Assembly: GCF_009296185.1 (NCBI RefSeq)
Contig: NZ_WBJR01000002.1
Location: forward strand, 310,001 to 374,000
Length of the DNA stretch: 64,000 nucleotides
DNA from: Hydrogenovibrio sp. JE_KL2
Lineage (GTDB): Bacteria > Pseudomonadota > Gammaproteobacteria > Thiomicrospirales > Thiomicrospiraceae
Reading direction: 5' to 3'
Translations under genes and position numbers: made by a program
Notes under the pieces: generated by a model
Seen by the model: the letters and a program-made list of their open reading frames with translations, nothing else
Database searches by the model: none
Told to the model about the DNA's origin: nothing
Shown here: in pieces, positions 9,004 through 17,906 of the stretch
Layout of the letters: each line of letters starts with the position of its first letter
How positions within the stretch are numbered: position 1 is the first letter of the stretch

Positions 9004-9096
9004 ATGGAAGATTTAATTGCATCTAGCGGAGCGATTATGCTGATTGCTCTGTGTGTTAGCCTCGCAGTCGCACTACGCGCTGCGTTTCCTCAATAA
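9004..9096 (+). CDS. 30-residue single-helix membrane microprotein
   Basis: This short open frame starts at ATG after CTGGAG (spacing about 7 bases), ends at TAA, and is followed 21 bases later by a strong terminator. The product starts MEDLIASSG, then has one hydrophobic helix (about residues 8-27) and ends AAFPQ. The acidic N-terminus and an arginine near the C-terminus suggest a bitopic inner-membrane peptide. Its size and shape recall accessory peptides of respiratory oxidases or Kdp-type pumps, but I do not recognise a family and assign no function. The well-placed ribosome site and dedicated terminator are the reasons for calling it real. Confidence 0.6.
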   Translation: MEDLIASSGAIMLIALCVSLAVALRAAFPQ

Positions 9097-9117
9097 GAAG
9101 TCGTTAACAAGGAAAAG

Positions 9118-9143
9118 AAGCCCAGAAATTCTGGGCTTTTTTG
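9118..9143 (+). terminator. Rho-independent terminator of the microprotein gene
   Basis: AAGCCCAGAA pairs with TTCTGGGCTT, with almost no loop beyond the central bases, and runs into TTTTTTG. It is a strong intrinsic terminator for the plus strand. Confidence 0.85.
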
Positions 9144-9173
9144 TTTGTCATCAAAGCTCAAGATTGCTCAGAC

Positions 9174-9200
9174 AATAAAAAACCAGCACAAGGCTGGTTT
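9174..9200 (-). terminator. Rho-independent terminator of the Spy-like gene
   Basis: AAACCAGC at 9180-9187 pairs with GCTGGTTT at 9193-9200. Read on the minus strand, the stem is followed by TTTTATT. It lies 34 bases after the stop of the Spy-like gene. Confidence 0.8.
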
Positions 9201-9233
9201 CAGATTTTGCTTCAACAATATGAAAAGCTGAAA

Positions 9234-9773
9234 TTATGACGCCTTAGCGGCTGGTGCTGGCTTTGCCATCACTTTTTTTGGGTGATGAAAGTTATCCGCC
9301 AACATTTTGAACTGTTCTGGCGTCAATACAGAACGTACAAATGCGCGACATTTCAACTTACCATGCATGATGTTTGAACGTACTTTCAAAGACTCTTCAC
9401 CAACTTTGATGATGTCTTTATCATCCTTGCCTGCAAGCGCCATATTGCGAGCTTCTGCTTCCAAATGCATGACTTTTTTAATCATGGCTTTCATGTTCGG
9501 CAAATTCTCTTTATGGAACTTAACCAATTTTTCATATTGCTCTTTGGTTAGCTTAAGCGGATTGCCGTGCTTGTAGCTTCTCATCAATTTTGGCATCAGG
9601 TTCGGCATAAAGTTCGCATGTAATAGTTCATGGTAAAAGCGTTTGCCGCTAGGCTTCTTCATTGGCTTTTCCATGGTTTTAGCAGGCGCAGTTGCTGGTT
9701 CTGCTGCTTGGGCAGACAGCGTAAACGCGCTTGTTGCAAAAACGAACAACACTAATTTCAAAAAACGTTTCAT
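9234..9773 (-). CDS. Spy/CpxP-like periplasmic protein
   Basis: This is a 179-residue exported protein. The ATG chosen is preceded by GAGGGA; an upstream in-frame start at 9821 would add 16 residues before the signal peptide. The signal peptide probably ends AQA-A at residue 23. The mature part is helical, very rich in Lys and Met, and has two LTxEQ repeats, LTKEQ at 75-79 and LTPEQ at 150-154, which is the hallmark arrangement of Spy/CpxP envelope-stress chaperones. The C-terminal tail is Ala/Pro/Lys-rich. The gene is monocistronic with its own terminator. A chaperone or metal-stress role is inferred from the motif only. Confidence 0.68.
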   Translation of the reverse strand: MKRFLKLVLFVFATSAFTLSAQAAEPATAPAKTMEKPMKKPSGKRFYHELLHANFMPNLMPKLMRSYKHGNPLKLTKEQYEKLVKFHKENLPNMKAMIKKVMHLEAEARNMALAGKDDKDIIKVGEESLKVRSNIMHGKLKCRAFVRSVLTPEQFKMLADNFHHPKKVMAKPAPAAKAS

Positions 9774-10072
9774 TAAAATTTCCCTCGTAAGGTAGAACAA
9801 GAAAAATCCAAAATATGACAAAACTTAAGTGCCGCCGATTACCTGCATGAAGTGATTGCCACTTCCTTCAAAATAATCAAAAGCTTTCACATCGGCTTAT
9901 ATCAGTTTTGGGTCAAATAGAGAAAAACCATGATAACTCACAACATGACTCCTCAAAAGGCGAGAACCATAAATTTTTCGCCATTAGATTATTCCTAAAA
10001 AATACTTTTGCAAAACTATTTTTGAAACGAGAATTAAAGTTCAATGGTTTAGACAGGATTACACAAAATAAA

Positions 10073-11245
10073 TTAATGGACAGGCGCTTCTGACTCTAGT
10101 TTTATTTGGGTTTTGAGCTGTTTTGCCGCCATGGCATAACCACCGTCAGCAGCATCGACAAAATGAACATGATCAGTTCCGGTCTTTTCGATAAGACAGG
10201 TAATGACTGCGGCATTGGTTTGGTGGCAACCATAAAAGAGAATGCCCGCTTGGTATTGCTGTTCCAACCAGGACAATAGAGTCTGTAAATCGGACTGATT
10301 GCAGGACATCACCGTTTTGAAGTTGTCGTCAAGTTTTTGATAATCGGTATTTTCTACCAGATCGGCTTTGTAGTCACCCCATTCATATCCGCTGACTGCT
10401 TTGTTGGTTTTCATCCAATAAACGCCCACCAAGTTTTCCAACCGAATACGGATCGCCGTTTTCAAACGATACCAAAAATTATGATGGAAACTTTTCGTCA
10501 GCGTTTCAGCCTTGAGCTTGTCGGCACTGAAACTTAATGACAAATTATCCTGACTTAATGGATGGTGCTCGACTCTATCACCCAACAACTCATCAACTTT
10601 TTGGGTCAACTTCCGGTAGAGTGCCAAGGTGTCTTTGTTTTCGACGAGTCGAGACTTAACCAACAGGCTGAAAGTCACCTGTTTGGGACTTGGGATCTGG
10701 TTCCAACGACATTCAAAACCGGAAAAGTCGGCATCCGAAACGATATCTTCAGATAATTCATAACCAAGATGACTCTTGACCAAGCCATCTGCTTCATCCA
10801 TGCCACCCCCCATAAAAAAATACTGGGTCAGATTTGGCGCACTTCGGTAACGACATAGATGTATTTTTTGCGTCAAAGCTTGATAAGGCACAATACCGAC
10901 GCGAAGTTTTAAATCCAACCCGTCTGCCGCCAGTTCTTGGCAGCCGCGCAATGCGCGTCGGACTTTTTCAATCAACTCCGGTGGCACACAAAAACTGGCA
11001 CCGTCGCCACCGAATACATAAGGAATTTTCTGAGGCTTAGTGGCATTCACCACTGCAGCGATGGTACTACCGCCAACGGCATTCACATCGCGATAACGAC
11101 CTTGCTCGATGGCTTTGGTGGAGTCCACCACATCGGTGACGACCACATACCAATCTTTAGGTAGCTCAGTATAGGCGTCACAATTGAGGGTTTGTTCAAG
11201 TCGGGTGAAAAGAGGAATACTTTCCTCAAAATCCTTTAATGGCAT
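10073..11245 (-). CDS. DUF3095 family protein, nucleotide-cyclase-like fold
   Basis: This is a cytoplasmic protein of 390 residues from the chosen ATG. A longer form starting at 11278 would overlap the stop of thrB, and neither start has a strong ribosome site. The N-terminal half resembles class III nucleotide cyclases. TDVVDST at 37-43 supplies two aspartates and FGGDGASF at about 78-85 supplies another acidic residue, comparable to the metal-binding sites of adenylate cyclases. The family is named DUF3095 and its activity is unproven. The gene follows thrB closely on the same strand, so co-transcription is likely. Cyclic nucleotide synthesis is a hypothesis. Confidence 0.72.
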   Translation of the reverse strand: MPLKDFEESIPLFTRLEQTLNCDAYTELPKDWYVVVTDVVDSTKAIEQGRYRDVNAVGGSTIAAVVNATKPQKIPYVFGGDGASFCVPPELIEKVRRALRGCQELAADGLDLKLRVGIVPYQALTQKIHLCRYRSAPNLTQYFFMGGGMDEADGLVKSHLGYELSEDIVSDADFSGFECRWNQIPSPKQVTFSLLVKSRLVENKDTLALYRKLTQKVDELLGDRVEHHPLSQDNLSLSFSADKLKAETLTKSFHHNFWYRLKTAIRIRLENLVGVYWMKTNKAVSGYEWGDYKADLVENTDYQKLDDNFKTVMSCNQSDLQTLLSWLEQQYQAGILFYGCHQTNAAVITCLIEKTGTDHVHFVDAADGGYAMAAKQLKTQIKLESEAPVH

Positions 11246-11261
11246 ACCGTTTGATACGCCA

Positions 11262-12209
11262 TTACAATGGCGCTGCATGATTTTGATGATAGATCAGCAC
11301 CGATTTGAAAACATTTGGATCCTTGATTTGCGTCATTTCACCTTCGCGAGGCATATGTTTGTCTTTCAACCTCGAAAGGAAAAAACGTAAAGCCGCTAAA
11401 CGCAACGCGTAAGGCCAAGTCATCTTTTCCTGCCAAGTCAATTCACGTGTCTGTTGATAACTCGACAACATTGCGGCCACCTTGTCATCATCGTAAGTCA
11501 GATCGGGCAAACGACACCAATCATTGACCATGACAGCAAGGTCATAGAGTAATGAACCATTACAAGCGTAATATAAGTCAATAATCCCGGAAAGCTCATT
11601 ACCGTCAAACAAGGCATTGTCACAGAATAGGTCGGCATGGATAACGCCTTGAGGTAATACTTCCCACTCATAATTAGAAAGTGTATTGATCTCTTCAGAA
11701 ATCAGGGCAACTTCATCTTGAGGCAGGAGGGGTTGAATCAAGTCGAATGTGGTTTGCATCCAATCCAGATTCCGATCATTTTCACGGAAATCTTCAAAAT
11801 CCTGTCCGGCAAGATGAAACTTCGCCATCTGCTCACCCATGACTTCACACTGCTTTAAGGTGGGTAACTCAACACCATCGCCTTTCAAGCGTTCTACCAG
11901 TGCCGCAGGTTTGCCTTGCAAAGACTTCAAATAGCCGTTGGACAGACTTTTTTCTGGATGCGCTGTAGGAATAGCGTGCTCAGCCATAAAAGCCATGATA
12001 TTCAGGAAATAAGGCAATTCGTCAAAGGTATGATGTTCAAATACCGTTAAGACAAATTGCTGGAGCTGACCGTCTTTTTCGGTGTTGACAAAATAATTGG
12101 TATTCTCAATCCCGGCACTGATTCCCTCGTAAGAGGCTAAGGTTCCGACATTATAATCCGCTAGGAAAGCTTCCAGTTCTGCTTGTTCTATGACTGTATA
12201 GACCGACAC
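11262..12209 (-). CDS. thrB: Homoserine kinase, APH-fold type
   Basis: This 315-residue enzyme phosphorylates homoserine with ATP in threonine biosynthesis. It belongs to the aminoglycoside-phosphotransferase-like ThrB type found in Pseudomonas, not the GHMP type of E. coli. Seen directly are the N-terminal nucleotide-binding region with SAGIENTNYF (31-40), the catalytic loop HADLFCDN at 191-198 and the metal-binding Asp211 in GIIDLYY. Length is normal for the family. It is divergent from polA across a 75-base gap, matching the thrB-polA neighbourhood of pseudomonads. The DUF3095 gene follows it closely. Confidence 0.9.
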   Translation of the reverse strand: MSVYTVIEQAELEAFLADYNVGTLASYEGISAGIENTNYFVNTEKDGQLQQFVLTVFEHHTFDELPYFLNIMAFMAEHAIPTAHPEKSLSNGYLKSLQGKPAALVERLKGDGVELPTLKQCEVMGEQMAKFHLAGQDFEDFRENDRNLDWMQTTFDLIQPLLPQDEVALISEEINTLSNYEWEVLPQGVIHADLFCDNALFDGNELSGIIDLYYACNGSLLYDLAVMVNDWCRLPDLTYDDDKVAAMLSSYQQTRELTWQEKMTWPYALRLAALRFFLSRLKDKHMPREGEMTQIKDPNVFKSVLIYHQNHAAPL

Positions 12210-12284
12210 ACTCTAAATCCGGTTAATATAGGTTAAAATAATCATCGAATTTTACCATAACTCAATAAATCTCTAGGCAGTTTC

Positions 12285-15098
12285 ATGACAGCAATGCAAC
12301 TTGAATTCAATCCAAAAGCGCCCTTTATTCTCGTAGACGGTTCTTCTTATCTATTCCGCGCTTTTCACGCCATGCCACCTTTGACAAACTCCAAGGGTCA
12401 TGCCACTGGTGCAATTTTCGGCGTCATCAATATGATCGGAAAATTGTTGGAGCAATATCAACCCGAACGCATTGCAGTGGTATTTGATGCCAAAGGCAAG
12501 AACTTCCGCCATGAAATGTACGAAGACTACAAGGCGCATCGTCCGCCAATGCCGGATGAACTGAGAATTCAAATAGAGCCGATTCACCAAATTATCAAGG
12601 CTTTGGGCATCCCTCTTTTGGTGATTGATGGGGTTGAAGCCGATGATGTCATGGGAACCCTCGCACACCAAGCCACCGAAGCAAAAATGGACGCTCTGCT
12701 ATCAACGGGTGATAAAGACATGGCACAGTTGGTAAATGAACACATCACCCTTATCAACACCATGAACGATACCTTGATGACGCCAGAAAAGGTGCTGGAA
12801 AAGTTTCATGTGAAACCTGAGCAAATCATCGACTATCTTGCCTTGATGGGTGACAGTTCCGATAACATCCCTGGTATCCCGAAATGTGGCCCGAAAACCG
12901 CTGCGAAATGGTTGGAAGAATACGGCACCATTGAAAATTTGATTAACCATGCCGACGAAATCAAAGGAAAAATCGGGGAAAGCCTTCGAGATAATCTCGA
13001 TCAATTAAAATTGTCACAACAGTTAACGACCATCCGCATTGATTGCGACCTGCCAATTCATCTAAGCAATATCAAACGCCAAACTCCAGATGTCCAAGCA
13101 TTGGCAGAACTTTTTGCCGAATATGACCTGCGAAACTGGCAGGGACAAATCGCAAAAGGTCAGCTCCCATTCAGCAAGTTCACCGGACGAAAAGCGCATA
13201 GCGAAACTTTGGTTAGTGAACATAACGGCCAACACCACTCGAATCCAACCCAACCTGCGGTATCTGAAAACTTTGAAATCGCGCCTTATGTAACGATTTT
13301 GGATGAAACCACTTTTGAGGAGTGGCTGACAAAACTTAAAGAAGCGGATTGTTTTGCCGTAGACACTGAAACCACCTCTTTGGACACCATGACTGCTCAA
13401 ATTGTAGGCATCAGTTTTGCCTACGAATCGTCAGGCAAGATTCACGCTGCTTATCTGCCCTTAAATCATGACTATGAAGGCGCGCCTAATCAGCTGGATT
13501 TCGAACAAACACTTGCGCGACTCAAACCTATTTTAGAAGGTGAGCAGTGGCAAAAAGTAGGACAAAACCTCAAATATGATTGGCATGTGTTTATGAATCA
13601 TGGCATCGAGCTGAAAGGAATTGCCTACGACACCATGCTGGAATCCTATTGCCTGAACAGCGTGGCTACGCGCCATAATATGGATGATTTGGCTTTGAAA
13701 TACTTAAATCATAGCACCATCCATTTCGAAGACATTGCTGGTAAAGGCAAAAACCAACTGACATTCAACCAAATCCCATTAGAACAAGCCTCACCTTATG
13801 CAGCGGAAGATGCCGATATTACCCTACGACTGCATTTTGCGCTTTGGCCGCAACTGAAAAACGATGAAGGCCCATGCCGCGTTTTCAGCGACATAGAAAT
13901 GCCTTTATTGACGGTCTTGGCAAAAACCGAACGAAATGGTGTTCTCATTGATAAGCAAATGCTGGCCGATCAGTCTTATGAAATCGGCGAAAAACTGATT
14001 GAACTTGAGCAACAGGCGCACTTGATCGCAGGCACACCGTTCAACCTGAACTCTTCCAAACAATTACAAGAAGTACTGTTTGATAGGCTAAATCTCCCGG
14101 TTTTGAAAAAGACCCCTAAAGGCCAACCCTCAACCGCAGAACCGGTTTTGGTACAACTGGCAGATGAAGGTCATGAATTACCGACCTTGATTTTGGAATA
14201 CCGCAGCCTGGCAAAACTGAAATCGACCTACACGGATAGCCTTCCAAAACAAATCAACGAAAAAACGGGACGCGTTCATACGTCTTATCAACAAGCAGTG
14301 GCATCAACCGGACGTCTGTCTTCAACCGAACCCAACCTGCAAAACATCCCTATTCGTAATGCTGAAGGCCGCCGTATTCGCCAGGCATTCATCGCACGCT
14401 CAGGCTACAAGATCATGGCAGCTGACTATTCTCAAATCGAATTGCGTATTATGGCTCACCTGTCAGGCGATGCAAGTTTACTGAAGGCCTTTGCCGAAGG
14501 AAAAGATATTCACCAGGCAACTGCCGCAGAAATTTTCGGTATGCCACTCGAAGAAGTCACCAGCGAACAGCGTCGTAGCGCCAAAGCCGTCAATTTCGGT
14601 TTAATTTACGGTATGTCGGCATTCGGGCTGGCAAAACAATTGAACATCCCGAGAAATCTGGCACAGGAATATATCAATCTTTACTTCAGTCGTTACCCAG
14701 GGGTGCAAGCCTATATGGATAGCACTCAGGCGAATGCCCGTGAAAAAGGCTATGTTGAAACCCTGCTTGGGCGCCGTCTGTACTTACCGGATATCAACGC
14801 CAAAAATGGTCAGCTTCGCCAATATGCCGAAAGAACTGCAATCAACGCGCCGATGCAGGGCACCGCTGCCGACATTATCAAACGCGCGATGATTGAGATT
14901 CAAAAATGGCTGGATACTTCTGATTTGGATATCCAAATGTTGATGCAAGTGCACGATGAATTGGTTTTTGAAGTTGCCGAAAAGGATATGGACGCCGCCA
15001 AGCACGAAATCAAACGCATTATGGAAAACGCTTTGACCCTTGATGTGCCTCTGATTGTTGAAATTGGTCAAGGCAATAATTGGGACGAAGCACATTAA
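12285..15098 (+). CDS. polA: DNA polymerase I
   Basis: This 937-residue repair and Okazaki-fragment polymerase has three domains. The 5'-3' exonuclease (about 1-290) begins with the ILVDGSSYLFRAFHA motif. The 3'-5' proofreading domain keeps its catalytic DTETTS (from residue 361), so proofreading looks intact. The polymerase domain has motif A DYSQIELRIMAHLSGD, motif B RRSAKAVNFGLIYGMSAFG and motif C QVHDELVFEV. Length matches E. coli PolA. A second ATG three codons in is an alternative start. It diverges from thrB and ends at a 13-base-pair stem-loop. Confidence 0.98.
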   Translation: MTAMQLEFNPKAPFILVDGSSYLFRAFHAMPPLTNSKGHATGAIFGVINMIGKLLEQYQPERIAVVFDAKGKNFRHEMYEDYKAHRPPMPDELRIQIEPIHQIIKALGIPLLVIDGVEADDVMGTLAHQATEAKMDALLSTGDKDMAQLVNEHITLINTMNDTLMTPEKVLEKFHVKPEQIIDYLALMGDSSDNIPGIPKCGPKTAAKWLEEYGTIENLINHADEIKGKIGESLRDNLDQLKLSQQLTTIRIDCDLPIHLSNIKRQTPDVQALAELFAEYDLRNWQGQIAKGQLPFSKFTGRKAHSETLVSEHNGQHHSNPTQPAVSENFEIAPYVTILDETTFEEWLTKLKEADCFAVDTETTSLDTMTAQIVGISFAYESSGKIHAAYLPLNHDYEGAPNQLDFEQTLARLKPILEGEQWQKVGQNLKYDWHVFMNHGIELKGIAYDTMLESYCLNSVATRHNMDDLALKYLNHSTIHFEDIAGKGKNQLTFNQIPLEQASPYAAEDADITLRLHFALWPQLKNDEGPCRVFSDIEMPLLTVLAKTERNGVLIDKQMLADQSYEIGEKLIELEQQAHLIAGTPFNLNSSKQLQEVLFDRLNLPVLKKTPKGQPSTAEPVLVQLADEGHELPTLILEYRSLAKLKSTYTDSLPKQINEKTGRVHTSYQQAVASTGRLSSTEPNLQNIPIRNAEGRRIRQAFIARSGYKIMAADYSQIELRIMAHLSGDASLLKAFAEGKDIHQATAAEIFGMPLEEVTSEQRRSAKAVNFGLIYGMSAFGLAKQLNIPRNLAQEYINLYFSRYPGVQAYMDSTQANAREKGYVETLLGRRLYLPDINAKNGQLRQYAERTAINAPMQGTAADIIKRAMIEIQKWLDTSDLDIQMLMQVHDELVFEVAEKDMDAAKHEIKRIMENALTLDVPLIVEIGQGNNWDEAH

Positions 15099-15143
15099 GC
15101 TTATCTAAAAGCGACAATTTTGTTAAAAAAATAGATAAAAATC

Positions 15144-15175
15144 AAGATAAAAGCCTTTGTAGAGGCTTTTATCTT
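15144..15175 (+). terminator. stem-loop after polA
   Basis: AAGATAAAAGCCT at 15144-15156 pairs perfectly with AGGCTTTTATCTT at 15163-15175. The T-rich descending arm makes it a likely intrinsic terminator. Confidence 0.7.
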
Positions 15176-15234
15176 ATTGAAAGATATCTATAATTAGAAA
15201 TCAATATGCGAATGATCTTAGGAGGAGAATCAAC

Positions 15235-16506
15235 ATGAAAAAACAAGCTTTATTAGGCGGGATTCTGGTCGCCATTGCTAGCAACTCTCAAGCTGCGCCA
15301 AGTTCATACGGTCCAATCGGCCCGAACATTGTCTATGGCGATGCTTCAAACTCTAATACTATTTATAGCCCTTTAGCGAACCCTGCCTATAATGCACTTA
15401 ACAAAAGTGATACGGAAGGATACCGTTTTGGTTTGGGAATCAATGCGCAAACAGCTTTAGAACTTAAGGGGTTGGAAGGCTCTTCTGACAATTATGACAA
15501 TAATATCAAACCTTATCTGAACTCGAACAATCCGGCTGATGCTAATACCCTTGCAACAAACCTAAACAGCTTTTTTGATAAATACAATGCCGGTAAAGTA
15601 TCCAACATCAGTTCTGTAACCGTTCCTTTATTAATAAAGTCTGGTGTTTGGTCTGGAGGCATTTCTTTGGACTATAGTTATACTGCGGCTTCAGAAGCGA
15701 CTTTTATCAAGAAAGGTACCATCACCACTGCGGCTACAGGTACTGACGTCTCAATTAATTCAGGTGCGGCAGCTTTAGGCATTAACTACAAATCACTAAG
15801 CGAATTTGCATTAGGCTACGGTACAAACATTTTCAAAAACAATGACAGTGCGCTTTCTGTTGGTGTAACAGCCCGATACTTAAGCATGCTCTCCAACACA
15901 AAAGCGATTGACTTTAAAACCTTCGTAGATGACAACCTAGGTTCAAAAGATAAGAACGTCAATGATTACATCAGCGACATGAATTCTGGTTCTTCTGAAT
16001 CTGCTATTACCGCCGATGTCGGTATTAACTGGATTCATGAAAACTATTCTATCGGGTTAGTAGGGATGAATTTGACTTCACCTAAGTTCAAAATACACAA
16101 CCTTTCTACAGCAGCATCAAGTACCGACTTCGCCAGCTTTATCAAATCTGAATTCAAGCTGAAACCACAATACCGCGTGACAGGTCAAATCAATACTGCC
16201 AGCCGTCACTGGACCATTGCCGGTTCTTATGACCTAGTCAAAGCCAATGATTTAAATGATCATGACACGCAATGGTGGAGCGCAAGCGCAAGCTATGCGA
16301 CCAATTCTGCATGGTACATCCCAGATGTTCGTGTAGGTGTGCGCGGCAATTTGGTCGGTAACAAATACACTTATACTGGTGTTGGTCTAACTTTCGGCTT
16401 CTTGAATCTTGATGTAGCAACCACCACAATGGATATCAGTGGTGTTTCAGACAAACAAAAAGATGCTGGAGCAATGGCTTCTGTCGGTGTTGAATTCGAC
16501 TTCTAA
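15235..16506 (+). CDS. TraF-like outer membrane protein
   Basis: This is a 423-residue exported protein with signal peptide MKKQALLGGILVAIASNSQA and a mature chain of alternating amphipathic strands ending in VGVEFDF, whose terminal Phe is typical of outer-membrane barrels. It resembles the proteins annotated as conjugal transfer protein TraF (F-plasmid TraF-like family) that occur outside conjugation loci. No conjugation genes are nearby, so a conjugative role is unlikely. The start follows a very strong AGGAGGAG. It is flanked by a terminator on each side, so it is probably monocistronic and well translated. Confidence 0.68.
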   Translation: MKKQALLGGILVAIASNSQAAPSSYGPIGPNIVYGDASNSNTIYSPLANPAYNALNKSDTEGYRFGLGINAQTALELKGLEGSSDNYDNNIKPYLNSNNPADANTLATNLNSFFDKYNAGKVSNISSVTVPLLIKSGVWSGGISLDYSYTAASEATFIKKGTITTAATGTDVSINSGAAALGINYKSLSEFALGYGTNIFKNNDSALSVGVTARYLSMLSNTKAIDFKTFVDDNLGSKDKNVNDYISDMNSGSSESAITADVGINWIHENYSIGLVGMNLTSPKFKIHNLSTAASSTDFASFIKSEFKLKPQYRVTGQINTASRHWTIAGSYDLVKANDLNDHDTQWWSASASYATNSAWYIPDVRVGVRGNLVGNKYTYTGVGLTFGFLNLDVATTTMDISGVSDKQKDAGAMASVGVEFDF

Positions 16507-16536
16507 GTCTTAACCTTTCATTTAATGCTTAATTTT

Positions 16537-16562
16537 ACCCCTCTCAATGAGGGGTTTTTTAT
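16537..16562 (+). terminator. Rho-independent terminator of the TraF-like gene
   Basis: CCCCTC at 16538-16543 pairs with GAGGGG at 16549-16554 and is followed by six T residues. Confidence 0.88.
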
Positions 16563-16602
16563 ATAGAATGAAAGTGCTCATTCTCAATGTGAGGTAAATA
16601 TC

Positions 16603-17346
16603 ATGCATTCTTCTACACGCTCAATCGTCATACCCACTTCTTTGCTACTTTTATTTTCCTTAAACGCTTTTGCGGGCAAAAACAATATTGATTACTTAAA
16701 CTTCAGCTCCCAAAGTCAATTTAAAGATTTCTCATCAGACCTTTCTGGCGCGCTAGGCTATAAAACACTAAGACCAGCAGAACCTCTTGGTTTAACAGGT
16801 TTTGATATAGGTATTTCCGCAAATGTCTCGCAACTCAAACATAAACAAATGGGGGCTGTTTCTAATAACGCAAGCAGTTCAATGGATGGTGTCACACTCC
16901 ACTTAGCGAAAGGAATGCCGCTTGGATTGGATATTGGCGTTGACTACACCACCTTTCCCAACAGCAATCTTTCTACTTGGAGCACCAATCTAAATTGGGC
17001 AATCTTGGAAGGCAGTACGGTCTCTCCTGCACTGGGAATTAATGGACATTACACCCAATCAAATGGCATCAGTGCATTGGATTATAAAAGCTATGGGTTG
17101 GACTTTGGCGTCTCGAAAGGTCTAGCAAACTTAACGCCCTATGCATCGGTAGGCATGATTCAGAGTGAAGTGAATCCAAGAGAAAACAACCGAGTCAGTG
17201 GCGTAACTTTGAAAAAAGTAAACTCTACTTTGGCTAAATTAGCCGTTGGCGTTAATATCAACTTGGCTTTTATGGATGTTCTGGTGGCCTACAACCAAAT
17301 TGGAGATGTTCCGACTTATAGCATTAAAGCTGGCTATCGTTTCTAG
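16603..17346 (+). CDS. Predicted outer membrane beta-barrel protein
   Basis: This is a 247-residue exported protein that I cannot place in a named family. A signal peptide ends near NAFA-G (residue 24). The mature part has repeated amphipathic strands rich in Gly, Ser and Asn and ends IKAGYRF, with a C-terminal Phe suited to recognition by the Bam complex. The first residues after the signal (KNNIDYLNFSSQSQFKDFS) look like a periplasmic lead-in. It lies just after the TraF-like barrel gene but behind a terminator, so it is probably expressed separately; TGAGG precedes the ATG. Its stop codon is one base from that of the convergent DUF924 gene. Confidence 0.65.
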   Translation: MHSSTRSIVIPTSLLLLFSLNAFAGKNNIDYLNFSSQSQFKDFSSDLSGALGYKTLRPAEPLGLTGFDIGISANVSQLKHKQMGAVSNNASSSMDGVTLHLAKGMPLGLDIGVDYTTFPNSNLSTWSTNLNWAILEGSTVSPALGINGHYTQSNGISALDYKSYGLDFGVSKGLANLTPYASVGMIQSEVNPRENNRVSGVTLKKVNSTLAKLAVGVNINLAFMDVLVAYNQIGDVPTYSIKAGYRF

Positions 17347-17347
17347 C

Positions 17348-17899
17348 CTAACCTTTGAATGCCTCATCTGAAGCAAGATAAGTCTCTTCTTCAGCAGTAC
17401 TCAGTCGACCTAATATTGCATTGCGATGTGGAAACCGCCCAAAACGCTCGACAATCTTTTGATGGTGTTGAGCAAATTGAAGGTTTTCCATTAGTCCGTA
17501 ATGTTTAAACAACTCAACTGACTTCTGTTGATCATGCAAGTTTTCACTATGCATCAAAGGAATCAATAAAAATGCTAAGCGAGACTTCGGCAGTTGTTCT
17601 GCATACCCCTTTTCTAGGGCAAGATAAGTTGCTTTAACGGCTTGTTGTTCGGTTTGGAAACTTTCGGGCAGCCCTCGAAACATATTCAAAGGCATTTGAT
17701 CGAGTAAAATGATAAGCGCCAACGCAGATTCGGCATCGTCAAGCCAACCATCTAGCAAACCTTGTTGCGCCTTTTGCCATAAGTCTTGATACCTTTCGCG
17801 AATTTCAGCATCCAGTTCCGGTGTGGAATTAAACCACAAGGGTCTGACATTATCCGAAAACCAAAAGTCTAAAATGCCTTTTGCTTCTTTATCTTGCAT
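17348..17899 (-). CDS. DUF924 family protein
   Basis: This is a 183-residue cytoplasmic, TPR-like helical protein of the DUF924 family. The N-terminal signature ILDFWFSDNVRPLWF (about 9-23) and the central LLDQMPLNMFRG (about 67-78) are family hallmarks, as is SRLAFLLIPLMHSEN. No biochemical function is established for the family. The start was placed at ATG 17899, seven bases after the engB stop, because the longer frame to 17977 runs into engB and lacks family similarity. It is probably co-transcribed with engB. Confidence 0.82.
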   Translation of the reverse strand: MQDKEAKGILDFWFSDNVRPLWFNSTPELDAEIRERYQDLWQKAQQGLLDGWLDDAESALALIILLDQMPLNMFRGLPESFQTEQQAVKATYLALEKGYAEQLPKSRLAFLLIPLMHSENLHDQQKSVELFKHYGLMENLQFAQHHQKIVERFGRFPHRNAILGRLSTAEEETYLASDEAFKG

Positions 17900-17906
17900 G
17901 GGCTTT

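Noticed and set aside
9908-10093. 61-codon open frame between the Spy-like and DUF3095 genes
   Set aside because: It overlaps the end of the DUF3095 gene in opposite sense, has no ribosome site and no recognisable family. The 299-base gap at 9774-10072 otherwise shows nothing clear.
13249-13258. CCCAACCTG-containing stretches in polA (near 13250 and 14331) and CCCAGGTTGGG near 55424
   Set aside because: They share only the core and lack the AGATTTT half, so they are not counted as copies of the 19-base motif.
15235-16506. Conjugation gene, from the TraF-like similarity
   Set aside because: No other transfer genes are nearby and the protein has barrel features, so the conjugation label is treated as a family name only.
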